Assembly (NCBI RefSeq): GCF_026242055.1 | Contig: NZ_JAPJDL010000015.1 | Coordinates: 1-64,000, forward strand | Length of the DNA: 64,000 nt | Origin: Lentzea sp. NEAU-D7 | GTDB taxonomy: Bacteria > Actinomycetota > Actinomycetes > Mycobacteriales > Pseudonocardiaceae | Direction of reading: 5' to 3' | Made by a program: the position numbers and the translations under genes | Notes under the pieces: model-generated | Seen by the model: only the letters and a program-made list of their open reading frames with translations | The model's database searches: none | What the model was told of the DNA's origin: nothing | Shown here: in pieces, positions 51,062 through 59,739 of the stretch | How the letters are laid out: the number at the start of each line of letters is the position of its first letter | Numbering within the stretch: the stretch's first letter is position 1

Positions 51062-51366
51062 CCAACGCCCTGATCTACCTGATCGTGATGATCGCCGTCG
51101 CGGCAGTGGTGTTCCTGCTCGCGGCGTTGGTGTTCGGGCGCGGCGAGGAGCTCGCGCCGCTGCCACCCGGTGCGTCGCCCACGCGGCTGCCGGCCGACGA
51201 CATCACCGCGGACGACATCCGTGAGCTGAAGTTCCAGCAGGTCTTCCGCGGCTACAAGATGACCGAGGTCGACTGGGCGTTGCAGAGGCTCGCGACCGAG
51301 GTCGAGACGCTGCGGGCGCGCGTGCGGGAGCTCGAGGAGCTGGAGAGCAGTGACCACGGAGCTTGA
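51058..51366 (+). CDS. DivIVA-domain membrane protein, Rv1209-like
   Basis: 102 aa. One N-terminal transmembrane helix, a Pro/Gly linker, then DIRELKFQQVFRGYKMTEVDWALQRLATEV, a DivIVA-like membrane-curvature motif, ending in a short coiled coil. The place between gpgS and tag matches Rv1209. It may attach to poles or septa. GTG 51058 overlaps the upstream stop. Confidence 0.8.
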   Translation: MTNALIYLIVMIAVAAVVFLLAALVFGRGEELAPLPPGASPTRLPADDITADDIRELKFQQVFRGYKMTEVDWALQRLATEVETLRARVRELEELESSDHGA

Positions 51367-51751
51367 GCTGGCCGTCCAGGTCGCTGCGCCGCCCGACACG
51401 ATCTTCCGGGCCGCGACCGACTGGGAACGCCAGTCGGAGTGGAACTCCGGCACGCGCGTGTCCGTCGTCGAGGGCGACGGGAGGTCGGTCGGCAGCGAGA
51501 TCGACGCCGTGACGTTCGGCGTCGGCGACCGCATGCGGATCACGCGCTGGGACCCGCCGCACGCCGTCGAGTTCCTGCACCTGGGCAAGGTCGTTCGCGG
51601 CACCGCCGTGTTCGCCGTGCGCGGCAGCCGTTTCGTGTGGACGGAACGCCTCGAGGTGCCGTTCTTCTACCCGCTGGTGAAGCCGCTCTTCGTGCTGATG
51701 CTGCGCCGTTCGCTGCAACGGTTCGCCCGGTTCGCGGAGGAGTACCGGTGA
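51350..51751 (+). CDS. SRPBCC family protein
   Basis: 133-aa START/polyketide-cyclase-like fold: N-terminal strand ELELAVQVAAPPDTIFRAATDWERQSEWN, then an antiparallel sheet and a long C-terminal helix. It probably binds a small hydrophobic ligand. GTG 51350 lies within the end of the DivIVA-domain gene, and its stop overlaps tag, so four genes form one chain. Confidence 0.82.
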   Translation: MTTELELAVQVAAPPDTIFRAATDWERQSEWNSGTRVSVVEGDGRSVGSEIDAVTFGVGDRMRITRWDPPHAVEFLHLGKVVRGTAVFAVRGSRFVWTERLEVPFFYPLVKPLFVLMLRRSLQRFARFAEEYR

Positions 51752-52293
51752 TCTCCCGTTGTCCCTGGGGCGACTCGACGCCGGACTACGCCGAGTACCA
51801 CGACACCGAGTGGGGCGTGGAGCTGCACGGCACGCCCGAGCTCTACGAGCGGATGTCGCTGGAGGCGTTCCAGTCCGGGCTGTCGTGGATCACGATCCTG
51901 CGCAAGCGCCCGGCGTTCCGCGCGGCGTTCGGCGGCTTCGACCCGGTGCTGGTCGCGGAGTTCGGCCCCGCCGACGTCGAACGGCTGATGGCCGACGCGG
52001 GCATCGTCCGGAACAGGATGAAGATCGACGCCGCGATCCACAACGCGCGGGTGATCGTCTCGGAGGGCGTCGACCTGGACGCGCTGCTGTGGTCGTTCGC
52101 GCCCACCCGCCACGTGCGGCCCGCCACGTTCGCGGACGTGCCGGCGATCACGGACGAGTCCAAGGCGATGGCCAAGGAACTGAAGAAGCGCGGCTTCAAG
52201 TTCCTCGGCCCCACCACGTGCTACGCGCTGATGCAGGCGACCGGCATGGTCGACGACCACATCGCCACCTGCTTCAGGGCTAGCGCCCGATGA
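51748..52293 (+). CDS. tag: DNA-3-methyladenine glycosylase I
   Basis: 181 aa. Tag signatures: RCPWGDSTPDYAEYHDTEWGV with the conserved zinc Cys, LSWITILRKRPAFR, and the C-terminal GPTTCYALMQATGMVDDHIATC with the other zinc ligands. It removes 3-methyladenine from DNA, complementing the AlkA fusion at the left end. GTG 51748 overlaps the upstream stop; convergent 14-nt overlap with the hydratase gene. Confidence 0.94.
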   Translation: MISRCPWGDSTPDYAEYHDTEWGVELHGTPELYERMSLEAFQSGLSWITILRKRPAFRAAFGGFDPVLVAEFGPADVERLMADAGIVRNRMKIDAAIHNARVIVSEGVDLDALLWSFAPTRHVRPATFADVPAITDESKAMAKELKKRGFKFLGPTTCYALMQATGMVDDHIATCFRASAR

Positions 52294-53065
52294 ACTTCGG
52301 CGCCCGCTTGTTCACGAACGCGTCGACCGCCTCGCGGTGGTCCTCGGTCGCGCCGCAGTCGGCCTGGGTGCGCCGCTCGGCCTCCAGCGCGTCCTCCAGG
52401 GTGCCGTCCGCCGCCGCGGCCAGCGCTTCCTTGATCTTCGCGTAGGCCGTCGTCGGCCCGGCGGCGAGCTTCGCGGCCAGGGCGTGCGCGGTGGACAGCA
52501 GTTCGGCGTCCGGCACGACCTGGTTGACCATTCCGACCCGCAACGCCTCCTCGGCGCCGACGGGCTGCGCGAGCAGCATCATCTCCATCGCGCGGCCGTG
52601 GCCGATCAGCCGCGGCAGCGTGTAGGACGCGCCCGAGTCCGCGGTCAGGCCCACGTTCGCGAAGGCCATCAGGAACTTGGCCGACGTGCCCGCGATGCGC
52701 AGGTCCGCGGCGTAGGCGAACGACGCGCCGGCGCCGGCCGCGCTGCCGTTGACCGCGGCGATCACCGGCTTCGGCATGGCGATCAGCTCGCGCACGATCG
52801 GGTTGTAGTGCTTCTCGACGGTGTGCAGTGGCGCCGGATCGCCGGCCTGCAGCAGGCCGATGTGCTCCTTGAGGTCCTGACCCGCGCAGAACGCCCTGCC
52901 AGCACCCGTGATCACCACCGCGCGCACCGACTCGTCCGCCGCCGCCTCCTTCAGCGCGGCGAGGAACGCCTCCTTCAGCGTGACGGTGAAGGCGTTGAAC
53001 GACTCGGGGCGGTTGAACGTGAGCGTGCGCACACCATCGGCGTCGTCGACGAGGAGCTCGGACAC
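52280..53065 (-). CDS. enoyl-CoA hydratase/isomerase family protein
   Basis: 261-aa crotonase. The CoA/oxyanion loops are GAGRAFCAGQDLKEHI and NGSAAGAGASFAYAADLRIA; the catalytic position in the second active-site segment reads SGASYTLPRLIG, which is PaaG/PaaB-like. GGAGGTCCA precedes GTG 53065. It is co-transcribed behind a PaaX-type repressor (10-nt gap), so an aryl-CoA or acyl-CoA degradation role is likely. Confidence 0.88.
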   Translation of the reverse strand: MSELLVDDADGVRTLTFNRPESFNAFTVTLKEAFLAALKEAAADESVRAVVITGAGRAFCAGQDLKEHIGLLQAGDPAPLHTVEKHYNPIVRELIAMPKPVIAAVNGSAAGAGASFAYAADLRIAGTSAKFLMAFANVGLTADSGASYTLPRLIGHGRAMEMMLLAQPVGAEEALRVGMVNQVVPDAELLSTAHALAAKLAAGPTTAYAKIKEALAAAADGTLEDALEAERRTQADCGATEDHREAVDAFVNKRAPKFIGR

Positions 53066-53075
53066 TGGACCTCCA

Positions 53076-53873
53076 TCAAGCAGTGGAAACGTTGCGCACC
53101 GGCCGCAGGCATTCGTCGACGAAACGACTCGTGCCCGGTGCCAGCCGCAGTGTCTGTTCGTCGAAGAACGACGCTGCCGCGTGCCCCGGCCAGTCCGGTG
53201 GCAACAGTTCAGCAGGAAGACCGGGATCGCGGAACAGGAACTTCCGCCACGCGTGCAGCAGCTGCTGCGAGGCTGCGAACGCCGCCGCGTCGTCCGTTTC
53301 GTCCACAACGGACACCTTCTCGTGCCAGTGCGCGACGAACGCGGCGTAGTCGCGGCCCAGTTCGGCCAGGTCCCAGGCCTTCGCCGCGAGCTCGGCGTCG
53401 CCACCGTCGTGTGAACCGTGAAAAGTTCGTGCCGCGACCCCCTCGGCGGCCAGCACGTCGGCCAGCTCCGGTGACGGCCGGGGCGCGATCCACGTCACAG
53501 GGCCGAGCGCGCCGTAGCCGAGCAGCTGCAGCTCCGAGGCCAGGTGGTCGCGCGAGTCGCGGCCGGGCATCTCCTCCAGCACCACGACGTGCCAGCGACC
53601 GTCCCACGTGGACGGCCCGGTGCGGTAGATGCGGGCGGCGGCCTCGTCGAGCCTTCGTTCCCCGCGAGGTGTCATGGCATATCCGGGCCCGTCAGGCAGC
53701 CGCGACGGCTGCAACCAGCCCTGCCGGACGGTGCGGGACACGGCCGTCCGGACGGCCGGCGCGGCGAAACCGAGGGGCTCGAGCAGCCGGACGAGCGCGG
53801 CGATGGTGGCGGCGCCACCGCGTTCGCGGAGGTGGCCGCCGTAGACGTCGAAGAGCGCGGAACGGGCTCGCAC
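53076..53873 (-). CDS. PaaX-family transcriptional repressor
   Basis: 265 aa with the PaaX N-terminal winged helix (ARSALFDVYGGHLRERG, TAVSRTVRQGWLQPSRL), a central domain DGRWHVVVLEEMPGRDSRDHLASELQ read in parts, and the PaaX-like C-terminal domain. These repressors sense phenylacetyl-CoA or other acyl-CoA. GTG 53873 is chosen as the family start; a CAGACT 7 nt upstream is a degenerate -10. Confidence 0.88.
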   Translation of the reverse strand: MRARSALFDVYGGHLRERGGAATIAALVRLLEPLGFAAPAVRTAVSRTVRQGWLQPSRLPDGPGYAMTPRGERRLDEAAARIYRTGPSTWDGRWHVVVLEEMPGRDSRDHLASELQLLGYGALGPVTWIAPRPSPELADVLAAEGVAARTFHGSHDGGDAELAAKAWDLAELGRDYAAFVAHWHEKVSVVDETDDAAAFAASQQLLHAWRKFLFRDPGLPAELLPPDWPGHAAASFFDEQTLRLAPGTSRFVDECLRPVRNVSTA

Positions 53874-54149
53874 CCTGCCCAGTCTGTCACGACACGACCA
53901 GGCCCGTGTCGTGTCGGTCCGGCCGCTAGGGCGCCGATCAAGGGCCTGGACCGGCCCGAGACGACCTGGTGTGCCGAAAGTGTTGCCTTGTCGTGAAAAC
54001 AGGTGTTGATCAGGCACAAGTCAAGATCGACAAATATCACCCGGACTCGCCAAAAGATCGGTTCGGTTTCGCCCCTGAGTCGCGATAGGGGAGAATGGAG
54101 CAGATCCGGCCTGGCCGGACGGGGAAGATGTTGACGGAGGGAGCACGCG

Positions 54150-54317
54150 ATGGCGGCCATGAAGCCCCGGACCGGCGACGGTCCCCTCGAGGTCACCAAG
54201 GAGGGACGCGGCATCGTCATGCGCGTGCCGCTCGAGGGTGGTGGGCGCCTTGTCGTCGAGATGTCGGCGGACGAGGCCAGCGCCTTGGGCGACGCGCTGA
54301 GGGCCGCCGCCGGCTGA
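54150..54317 (+). CDS. DUF3117 family small protein, Rv1211-like
   Basis: 55 aa from ATG 54150 with GGAGGGAG upstream. Sequence MAAMKPRTGDGPLEVTKEGR and LEGGGRLVVEMSADEA match DUF3117, a family confined to actinobacteria and almost invariant there. Function unknown. It keeps its place before glgA/glgC as Rv1211, although several genes have been inserted after it here. A terminator hairpin follows. Confidence 0.93.
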   Translation: MAAMKPRTGDGPLEVTKEGRGIVMRVPLEGGGRLVVEMSADEASALGDALRAAAG

Positions 54318-54343
54318 GGCACCCGGCGAGGAAGCAGTGTTGA

Positions 54344-54380
54344 GCCCCGGTTTCCACAGTGGAGACCGGGGCATCGCTTC
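54344..54380 (+). terminator. terminator after the DUF3117 gene
   Basis: 14-bp stem with one G-U wobble (54344-54357 with 54359-54372), centred on TCCACAGTGGA, followed by ATCGCTTCG. Confidence 0.75.
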
Positions 54381-54456
54381 GTTCCCGCCCCAGGTGAGCC
54401 CTGCTCCGACCCTGGGCGAGAATGAACGGTCGTTAATGCAACAGGGAGGTCCAACC

Positions 54457-55887
54457 GTGGCGTCGACGGTGCCGGCAGTGCCAACCAAGCTCGTGGACGT
54501 CGAGGTGGCCACCACCTCGCGCCGCACCGTGCCGGTGGTCGTGCTCGTGGCCACGGGACCTGAGCTGGGGCCGGGCGGCGACGGCATCGACGTCTCCGAC
54601 CTGACCGGCAAGGCCGGCGAGACGGTGCGGCACGACGAGGCGTGGACGCTCGGCGTCGGCACCGGCACGCTCGCGGACTACCGCACGGCAGGTGCCAGCC
54701 TCGTGCGCGCGCTGAGCGGCGAGGACGCGCCCAGGACCGCCGACGTCCTGCTGACCCCGGACCTCGACGCCGCCAGGATGCGCGCGTTCGTGCTGGGCGC
54801 GGCGCTCGGCGGCTACCGCTTCAAGGTCACCGGTGAGGACGCTCCCAAGCGCGTCGGTTCGCTGCGGCTCGTGACCGGTGACACCGGGTTCGAGGAGGTG
54901 CTGACGTCGGCCGCGCTGAAGGCGCACGCGCTCGCCACCGCGACGTCGCTGGCGCGTGACCTCGCCAACACGCCGTCCAACGTCAAGGACCCGCGCTGGC
55001 TCAGCACGACCGCCGCCAGGCTGGCGGACAAGGTCGACGGGCTCAGCGCCACCGTGCGCGACGAGAAGTGGCTGGCGCAGCAGGGCTTCGGCGGTGTGCT
55101 GGCGGTCGGCGGCGGATCTGCCCGCCCGCCGCGGTTGCTGGAGCTGACCTACGGCACCACCGGCCCGCACCTGGTGTTCGTCGGCAAGGGCATCACGTTC
55201 GACACGGGCGGCATCTCGGTGAAGCCCGCGGACGGCATGCACCTCATGCGCACCGACATGGCGGGCGGTGGTGCGGTGATCGCCGCGCTGCTGGCCGTGG
55301 CGCGCAGGCAGCTGCCGGTCAGGGTCACCGGGCTCGTGCCGTGCGCGGAGAACCACGTGGGCGGCGCGGCGTACCGGCCGGGCGACGTCGTGCGCCACTA
55401 CGGCGGCGCGACCACCGAGGTGCAGAACACCGACGCCGAGGGCCGCATGGTCCTGGCCGACGCGCTGGCGTACGCGGTGAAGAACCTGAAGCCCGACCTC
55501 CTCGTGGACGTGGCGACGCTGACCGGTGCGATGAAGATCTCGCTCGGCCTGCGCACGGGCGGGGTGTTCAGCTCGTCCGACGAGCTCGCGGCCGAGGTCG
55601 TCGAGGCCGGTGCCGGCGTCGGCGAGAAGTGGTGGCGGATGCCGCTGCTGGAGGAGCACGTGAGCGCGGTCGCCAGCGAGATCGCGGACTACAAGCAGTG
55701 CCCGCCCGGCCCCGGCGGCATCACGGCGGCGCTGTTCCTGCAGAAGTTCACGGGCGACGTGCCGTGGGCGCACCTCGACATCGCGGGCCCGGCGCGGTCG
55801 GAGAAGGTCTACGACGAGGTCGTCGCGGGAGCCACCGGCTTCGGCGCGCGGACACTGGTAGAGCTGGCTGAAAAATATTCGCGTTAG
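54457..55887 (+). CDS. pepA: leucyl aminopeptidase (M17)
   Basis: 476 aa. Dinuclear metal site and catalytic residues are seen in FVGKGITFDTGGISVKP, MRTDMAGG and NTDAEGRMVLADAL; the variable N-terminal domain covers about 1-170. Cytoplasmic hexameric aminopeptidase. GTG 54457 has GGGAGGT upstream at ideal spacing; an ATG at 54436 is in frame but poorly placed. Confidence 0.93.
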   Translation: MASTVPAVPTKLVDVEVATTSRRTVPVVVLVATGPELGPGGDGIDVSDLTGKAGETVRHDEAWTLGVGTGTLADYRTAGASLVRALSGEDAPRTADVLLTPDLDAARMRAFVLGAALGGYRFKVTGEDAPKRVGSLRLVTGDTGFEEVLTSAALKAHALATATSLARDLANTPSNVKDPRWLSTTAARLADKVDGLSATVRDEKWLAQQGFGGVLAVGGGSARPPRLLELTYGTTGPHLVFVGKGITFDTGGISVKPADGMHLMRTDMAGGGAVIAALLAVARRQLPVRVTGLVPCAENHVGGAAYRPGDVVRHYGGATTEVQNTDAEGRMVLADALAYAVKNLKPDLLVDVATLTGAMKISLGLRTGGVFSSSDELAAEVVEAGAGVGEKWWRMPLLEEHVSAVASEIADYKQCPPGPGGITAALFLQKFTGDVPWAHLDIAGPARSEKVYDEVVAGATGFGARTLVELAEKYSR

Positions 55888-55967
55888 TCCCTACGATCTG
55901 CCGATACGAGACGGCGACGTTCCACGGCATGATGTGAGCTCCTTCACACCGTCGTAGAGGAGCTGTC

Positions 55968-57566
55968 GTGTTACTTCGCCTGGCTCTAGCCGTCTGTTTG
56001 GTCTTGGCGGCCCTGTCGCCTGCCACCGCGAGCACGCCCTGGTGGGAGCCGGTGGCGAGGCCCGCGCAGGACTCGCAGATCAACGTGACCGGCGAGCCGT
56101 TCAAGGGCACGGACAGCCTTGGCAGGGTGCGCGGGTTCGCCGACGCGCACAACCACCTGATGACCAACGAGGGCTTCGGCGGCAAGCTGATCTGCGGCAA
56201 GCCGTTCTCGGAGCAGGGCATCGCGGACGCGCTGAAGGACTGCGCCGAGCACCACCCGGCGGGTCTGGGCGCGATCTTCGAGGCGATCGTGACGGGCGAC
56301 CTCGACGGCCACGACCCGGTGGGCTGGCCGACGTTCAAGGACTGGCCCTCCTACACGACGGTCTCGCACCAGCAGAACTACTACGCCTGGCTGGAACGGG
56401 CGTGGCGCGGCGGCCAGCGCGTGCTGGTCCAGGACCTGACGAGCAACGCCACGCTGTGCGTCATCCACCCGTTCAAGGACAAGCCCTGCGACGAGATGCA
56501 GTCGGTCCGGCTGCAGGCCCAGCGCACCTACGAGCTCCAGGCGTTCATCGACAGGCAGTTCGGCGGCGCGGGCAAGGGCTGGTTCCGCATCGTCACGTCG
56601 GCCGAGCAGGCCCGCGACGTGATCGTCCAGGGCAAGCTCGCGGTGATCCTCGGCGTCGAGACCTCCGAGCTCTTCGGGTGCCGGACGTTCCTCGACATCC
56701 CGTTGTGCAACAGGGGCGACATCGACCGGGGCCTCGACGAGATGTACGCGCTCGGCGTGCGCAGCGCGTTCCTGTGTCACAAGTTCGACAACGCGCTGTG
56801 CGGCGTCCGGTTCGACTCGGGCACGCAGGGCGGCGTGATCAACGCGGGCCAGTTCCTGCGCACCGGCCAGTGGTGGCAGACCGAGCAGTGCAAGGGCCCG
56901 CAGCAGGACAACCCGATCGGCACGGTCGGCCCGAACGCGCTGATCCCGGCGTCGGCCGTCGCGCCCGCGTACGACCCGGCGAAGCGGTGCAACGTGCGCG
57001 GCCTGACGGCGCTCGGCGAGTACGCGGTGCAGGGCATGATGCGCCGGCACATGATGATCGAGATCGACCACATGAGCGTGAAGGCCGCGGGCCGGACGCT
57101 GGACCTCGCCGCCCAGGCGCGCTACCCCGGCATCATCTCCAGCCACAGCTGGATGGACGCGCAGTGGACCGAGAAGGTCTACCAGCTCGGCGGGTTCATC
57201 GCGGGCTACGAGAACAGCCCCGAGGGGTACGTCGCGCAGGCGGCCGCCGCGGAGCCGTTGCGGCGCAAGTACGACGTGGGCATCGGGTTCGGTTCCGACT
57301 ACAACGGCGTCGGGTCGCACCCGGCACCGCAGACCGGCGTGACCTACCCGTTCCGCAGCTACCCGGAGGGGCCGCTGGTCGACCGGCAGCGCACCGGCGA
57401 GCGCGTCTGGGACATCAACGTCGACGGCGGCGCGCACATCGGTCTCCTGCCGGACTGGGTCGAGAAGGTCCGTCAGCTCGGCGGCGACCAGCTGGTGCAG
57501 GACATGCTCGGCGGTGCCGAGTCTTACCTGCGGACGTGGTCGGGCACTCAGCGCTGGACGCCGTGA
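55968..57566 (+). CDS. secreted metal-dependent amidohydrolase-like protein
   Basis: 532 aa with a Sec signal peptide (about 1-22, LAALSPATAS). A TIM-barrel hydrolase pattern is suggested by FADAHNHLM, VILGVETSELFG, IEIDHMS, ISSHSW and GFGSDYNGVG, residues that could bind one or two metals as in M19 dipeptidases. Several Cys pairs suggest disulphides outside the cell. Substrate unknown. GTG 55968 has AGAGGAG upstream. Confidence 0.72.
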   Translation: MLLRLALAVCLVLAALSPATASTPWWEPVARPAQDSQINVTGEPFKGTDSLGRVRGFADAHNHLMTNEGFGGKLICGKPFSEQGIADALKDCAEHHPAGLGAIFEAIVTGDLDGHDPVGWPTFKDWPSYTTVSHQQNYYAWLERAWRGGQRVLVQDLTSNATLCVIHPFKDKPCDEMQSVRLQAQRTYELQAFIDRQFGGAGKGWFRIVTSAEQARDVIVQGKLAVILGVETSELFGCRTFLDIPLCNRGDIDRGLDEMYALGVRSAFLCHKFDNALCGVRFDSGTQGGVINAGQFLRTGQWWQTEQCKGPQQDNPIGTVGPNALIPASAVAPAYDPAKRCNVRGLTALGEYAVQGMMRRHMMIEIDHMSVKAAGRTLDLAAQARYPGIISSHSWMDAQWTEKVYQLGGFIAGYENSPEGYVAQAAAAEPLRRKYDVGIGFGSDYNGVGSHPAPQTGVTYPFRSYPEGPLVDRQRTGERVWDINVDGGAHIGLLPDWVEKVRQLGGDQLVQDMLGGAESYLRTWSGTQRWTP

Positions 57567-58459
57567 GTCCTGAGCGCGTGCTCGCGGAAGGCGCGGACGG
57601 CGGGCGGCAGCGGGTGGTCCCTCAGCCACGTCAGGCCGAAGATCCGGCCGGTCCTCGGGGTCAGCGGTAGCTCGCGCAGCCCGGGAGGGGGAGCGAACTC
57701 GGCGTGGGTGAGCAGTGCCACGCCGAGGCCCGCCGCCACCAGCCCGCGCACCGTCTCGATCTCCTGGCACTCGAAGACGTACCGGGGCGTGAACCCGGCG
57801 GCCGCGCACATGTCGTCGGTGATCTGGCGCAGGCCGTAGCCGTGCTCCAGCGTGATCAGGTCCTCGTCCGCCAGGTCATCGACCCGCACGGACCTCCTGG
57901 ACTCCAGCCGGTGCCCCGCCGGCACCACGACGATCAGGGGTTGCTCGAACACGACCACCGACTCGAACTCGGGGCCGACCGGCGGCGGGGCGACCAGCGC
58001 GAGGTCGATCTCGCCCCGGACGAGCTTGTCGACCAGGGTCTGACGGGCGTTCTGCACCAGGCCGAACCGCACGTGCGGGTGCTCGGCGCGATAGCCGCGG
58101 ACCAGCTCCGGCACGATCGCGCGGCCGAGCATGTGCAGGAAGCCCAGCACGACACGGCCCTTCTCGGGGTCGAGCTCCTCCTCCACCTCGCGCAGACCCG
58201 GTTCCAGCGCGGCCAGCGACCGGGTCGCCGCCTCGGCCAGCAACCGGCCGGGACGGGTCAGCCGGACCCGGCGGCCGGTCTTCACGAGCAGCGGCGTGCC
58301 GAGCTGGTCACCGAGCTCGGCGATCCAGCGGCTGACGGTCGGCTGGGGGAGCCCGACCCGTTCTGCGACGCGAGTCACGTGCTCGTCAGCGGCAAGCGCT
58401 TTCAGCACCGCCAGCTTCGGTGCCAGCTCCAATTCGTCCATGAATTGATTCTCGGACAT
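57548..58459 (-). CDS. LysR-family transcriptional regulator
   Basis: 303 aa. N-terminal helix-turn-helix (LAVLKALAADEHVTRVAERVGLPQPTVSRW, read in parts) and a C-terminal periplasmic-binding-like co-inducer domain. Divergent from the MFS gene with 34 bp between starts, the classic LysR/target layout. An ATG at 58441 is an alternative start. ATACGTCCAAT and TGTATTGG lie in the shared region as possible operator parts. Confidence 0.9.
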   Translation of the reverse strand: MSENQFMDELELAPKLAVLKALAADEHVTRVAERVGLPQPTVSRWIAELGDQLGTPLLVKTGRRVRLTRPGRLLAEAATRSLAALEPGLREVEEELDPEKGRVVLGFLHMLGRAIVPELVRGYRAEHPHVRFGLVQNARQTLVDKLVRGEIDLALVAPPPVGPEFESVVVFEQPLIVVVPAGHRLESRRSVRVDDLADEDLITLEHGYGLRQITDDMCAAAGFTPRYVFECQEIETVRGLVAAGLGVALLTHAEFAPPPGLRELPLTPRTGRIFGLTWLRDHPLPPAVRAFREHALRTHGVQR

Positions 58460-58480
58460 TTCTGTATTGGACGTATGGCT

Positions 58481-58486
58481 TAGCGT
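58481..58486 (+). promoter_or_regulatory. -10 hexamer TAGCGT for leaderless MFS gene
   Basis: 7 nt before GTG 58494, inside the LysR/MFS divergent region. Confidence 0.5.
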
Positions 58487-58493
58487 CGATCGT

Positions 58494-59723
58494 GTGAACA
58501 GGTTGACCGCGGCCATCGCCGCTTCGGGGTTCGCGTGCTTCGCGCTGCTCTACACCCCGCAGCCGGTCATGCCGCAGATCGCCGCCGAGTACGGGCTGGG
58601 GCCGGGCAGCGCGTCGCTCGCCCTCTCCGCGGCGACGCTCGCGCTGGCCGTGGTGGTCGTGCCCATCGCGATGCTGTCGGAACGGGTCGGGCGTCGCCCG
58701 GTGATCGTGGTCAGCGTGCTGGTGGCGGCGTTGCTCGGGCTGGTGCTGCCGTTCGCGCCGAACTACGAGGTGTTCCTGGGCCTGCGGGTGTTGCAGGGCG
58801 TCGCGGCGGCCGGGGTGCCCGCGGCGTCCATGGCCTACCTCGCGGACGCGCTGGACAAGAAGAAGCTCGGCGCCGCGATGGGCGCGATGATCGCCGGGAA
58901 CAGCCTGGGCGGCATGTCGGGACGGCTCGTCACCGGCATGACCTCCGACTGGCTGGGGTGGCGCGGGTCCGTGCTGCTCGCCGGAGTGTTCGGCCTGGGC
59001 GCGGCCCTGATCGTGGTGTTCTTCCTGCCCAGGGCCCAGACGATGCCGAAGCGCGCGCCGCGGGGCATGAAGGCGGCGTTGAAGGACCCGGTGCTGCTGT
59101 CGATGTACGCGATCGCCGTGCTGCTCGTGGGCGCGTTCATCTCGTTCTACAACGTCGCGGGCTTCCAGCTCACCGGCCCGGCGTGGCTCGAGACACTGGT
59201 CTTCCTCTTCTACGGGTTCGGCAGCACCGCGGCGGCGTTCGCGGGCAGGCTGGCCGACCGGTTCGGCCGCGGCAAGGTGCTGCTGCTGTGCATCGGCGTG
59301 CTGGCACTCGGTGCCCTGGCGAGCCTGGTGTGGGTCCCGCTCGGCCTGGCGATCGTCACCGCCGGGTTCTTCGCGTCGCACACCACGGCGAGCGGCTGGG
59401 TCGCCGCGCGCGCTCCCGAACACGCCCGCGGCCAGGCGTCCGGGCTGTACCTGGCCGGGTTCTACGTGGGCAGCAGCGTCGGCGGGACGTCCGGCGCCAC
59501 GGCGTACGAGGAGTGGGGCTGGAGCGGTCTCGTCCTGGTGCTCCTGGGCTGGCTGGCGCTAGCCGCCATGCTGGTGGTGTGTTCGCAATCCTCACCAGTC
59601 GCTTCCGCGCCCAGTGGGGCATCTCGCGGCACCGCCCCCACGCCCCCATATGCCCGATATGAGGGCGTGGGGGCGGCACCGCGAGCTACCCGCCTGGACA
59701 CGAAATCGACCGGCGAGGGTTAG
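58494..59723 (+). CDS. MFS efflux transporter
   Basis: 409 aa, 12 membrane helices, with motif A-like SERVGRRPVIVVSV and GRLADRFGRGKVLL. The family resembles YgaY/arabinose-efflux type permeases. Probably regulated by the divergent LysR protein. The last about 48 residues after helix 12 (Ser/Pro/Gly-rich) lie entirely within a 164-bp palindrome and are probably acquired sequence rather than a conserved domain. Confidence 0.87.
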   Translation: MNRLTAAIAASGFACFALLYTPQPVMPQIAAEYGLGPGSASLALSAATLALAVVVVPIAMLSERVGRRPVIVVSVLVAALLGLVLPFAPNYEVFLGLRVLQGVAAAGVPAASMAYLADALDKKKLGAAMGAMIAGNSLGGMSGRLVTGMTSDWLGWRGSVLLAGVFGLGAALIVVFFLPRAQTMPKRAPRGMKAALKDPVLLSMYAIAVLLVGAFISFYNVAGFQLTGPAWLETLVFLFYGFGSTAAAFAGRLADRFGRGKVLLLCIGVLALGALASLVWVPLGLAIVTAGFFASHTTASGWVAARAPEHARGQASGLYLAGFYVGSSVGGTSGATAYEEWGWSGLVLVLLGWLALAAMLVVCSQSSPVASAPSGASRGTAPTPPYARYEGVGAAPRATRLDTKSTGEG

Positions 59724-59736
59724 CGAACACACCACC
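59573..59736. repeat. 164-bp palindromic element overlapping the MFS gene end
   Basis: The two 82-bp halves are about 80% identical when one is reverse complemented (counted by hand). Both ends have a perfect GGTGGTGTGTTCGC arm, and the centre carries CGCCCCCACGCCC against its complement. It fills the gap between the convergent MFS and lipoprotein genes and could also terminate both. Confidence 0.9.
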
Positions 59737-59739
59737 AGC

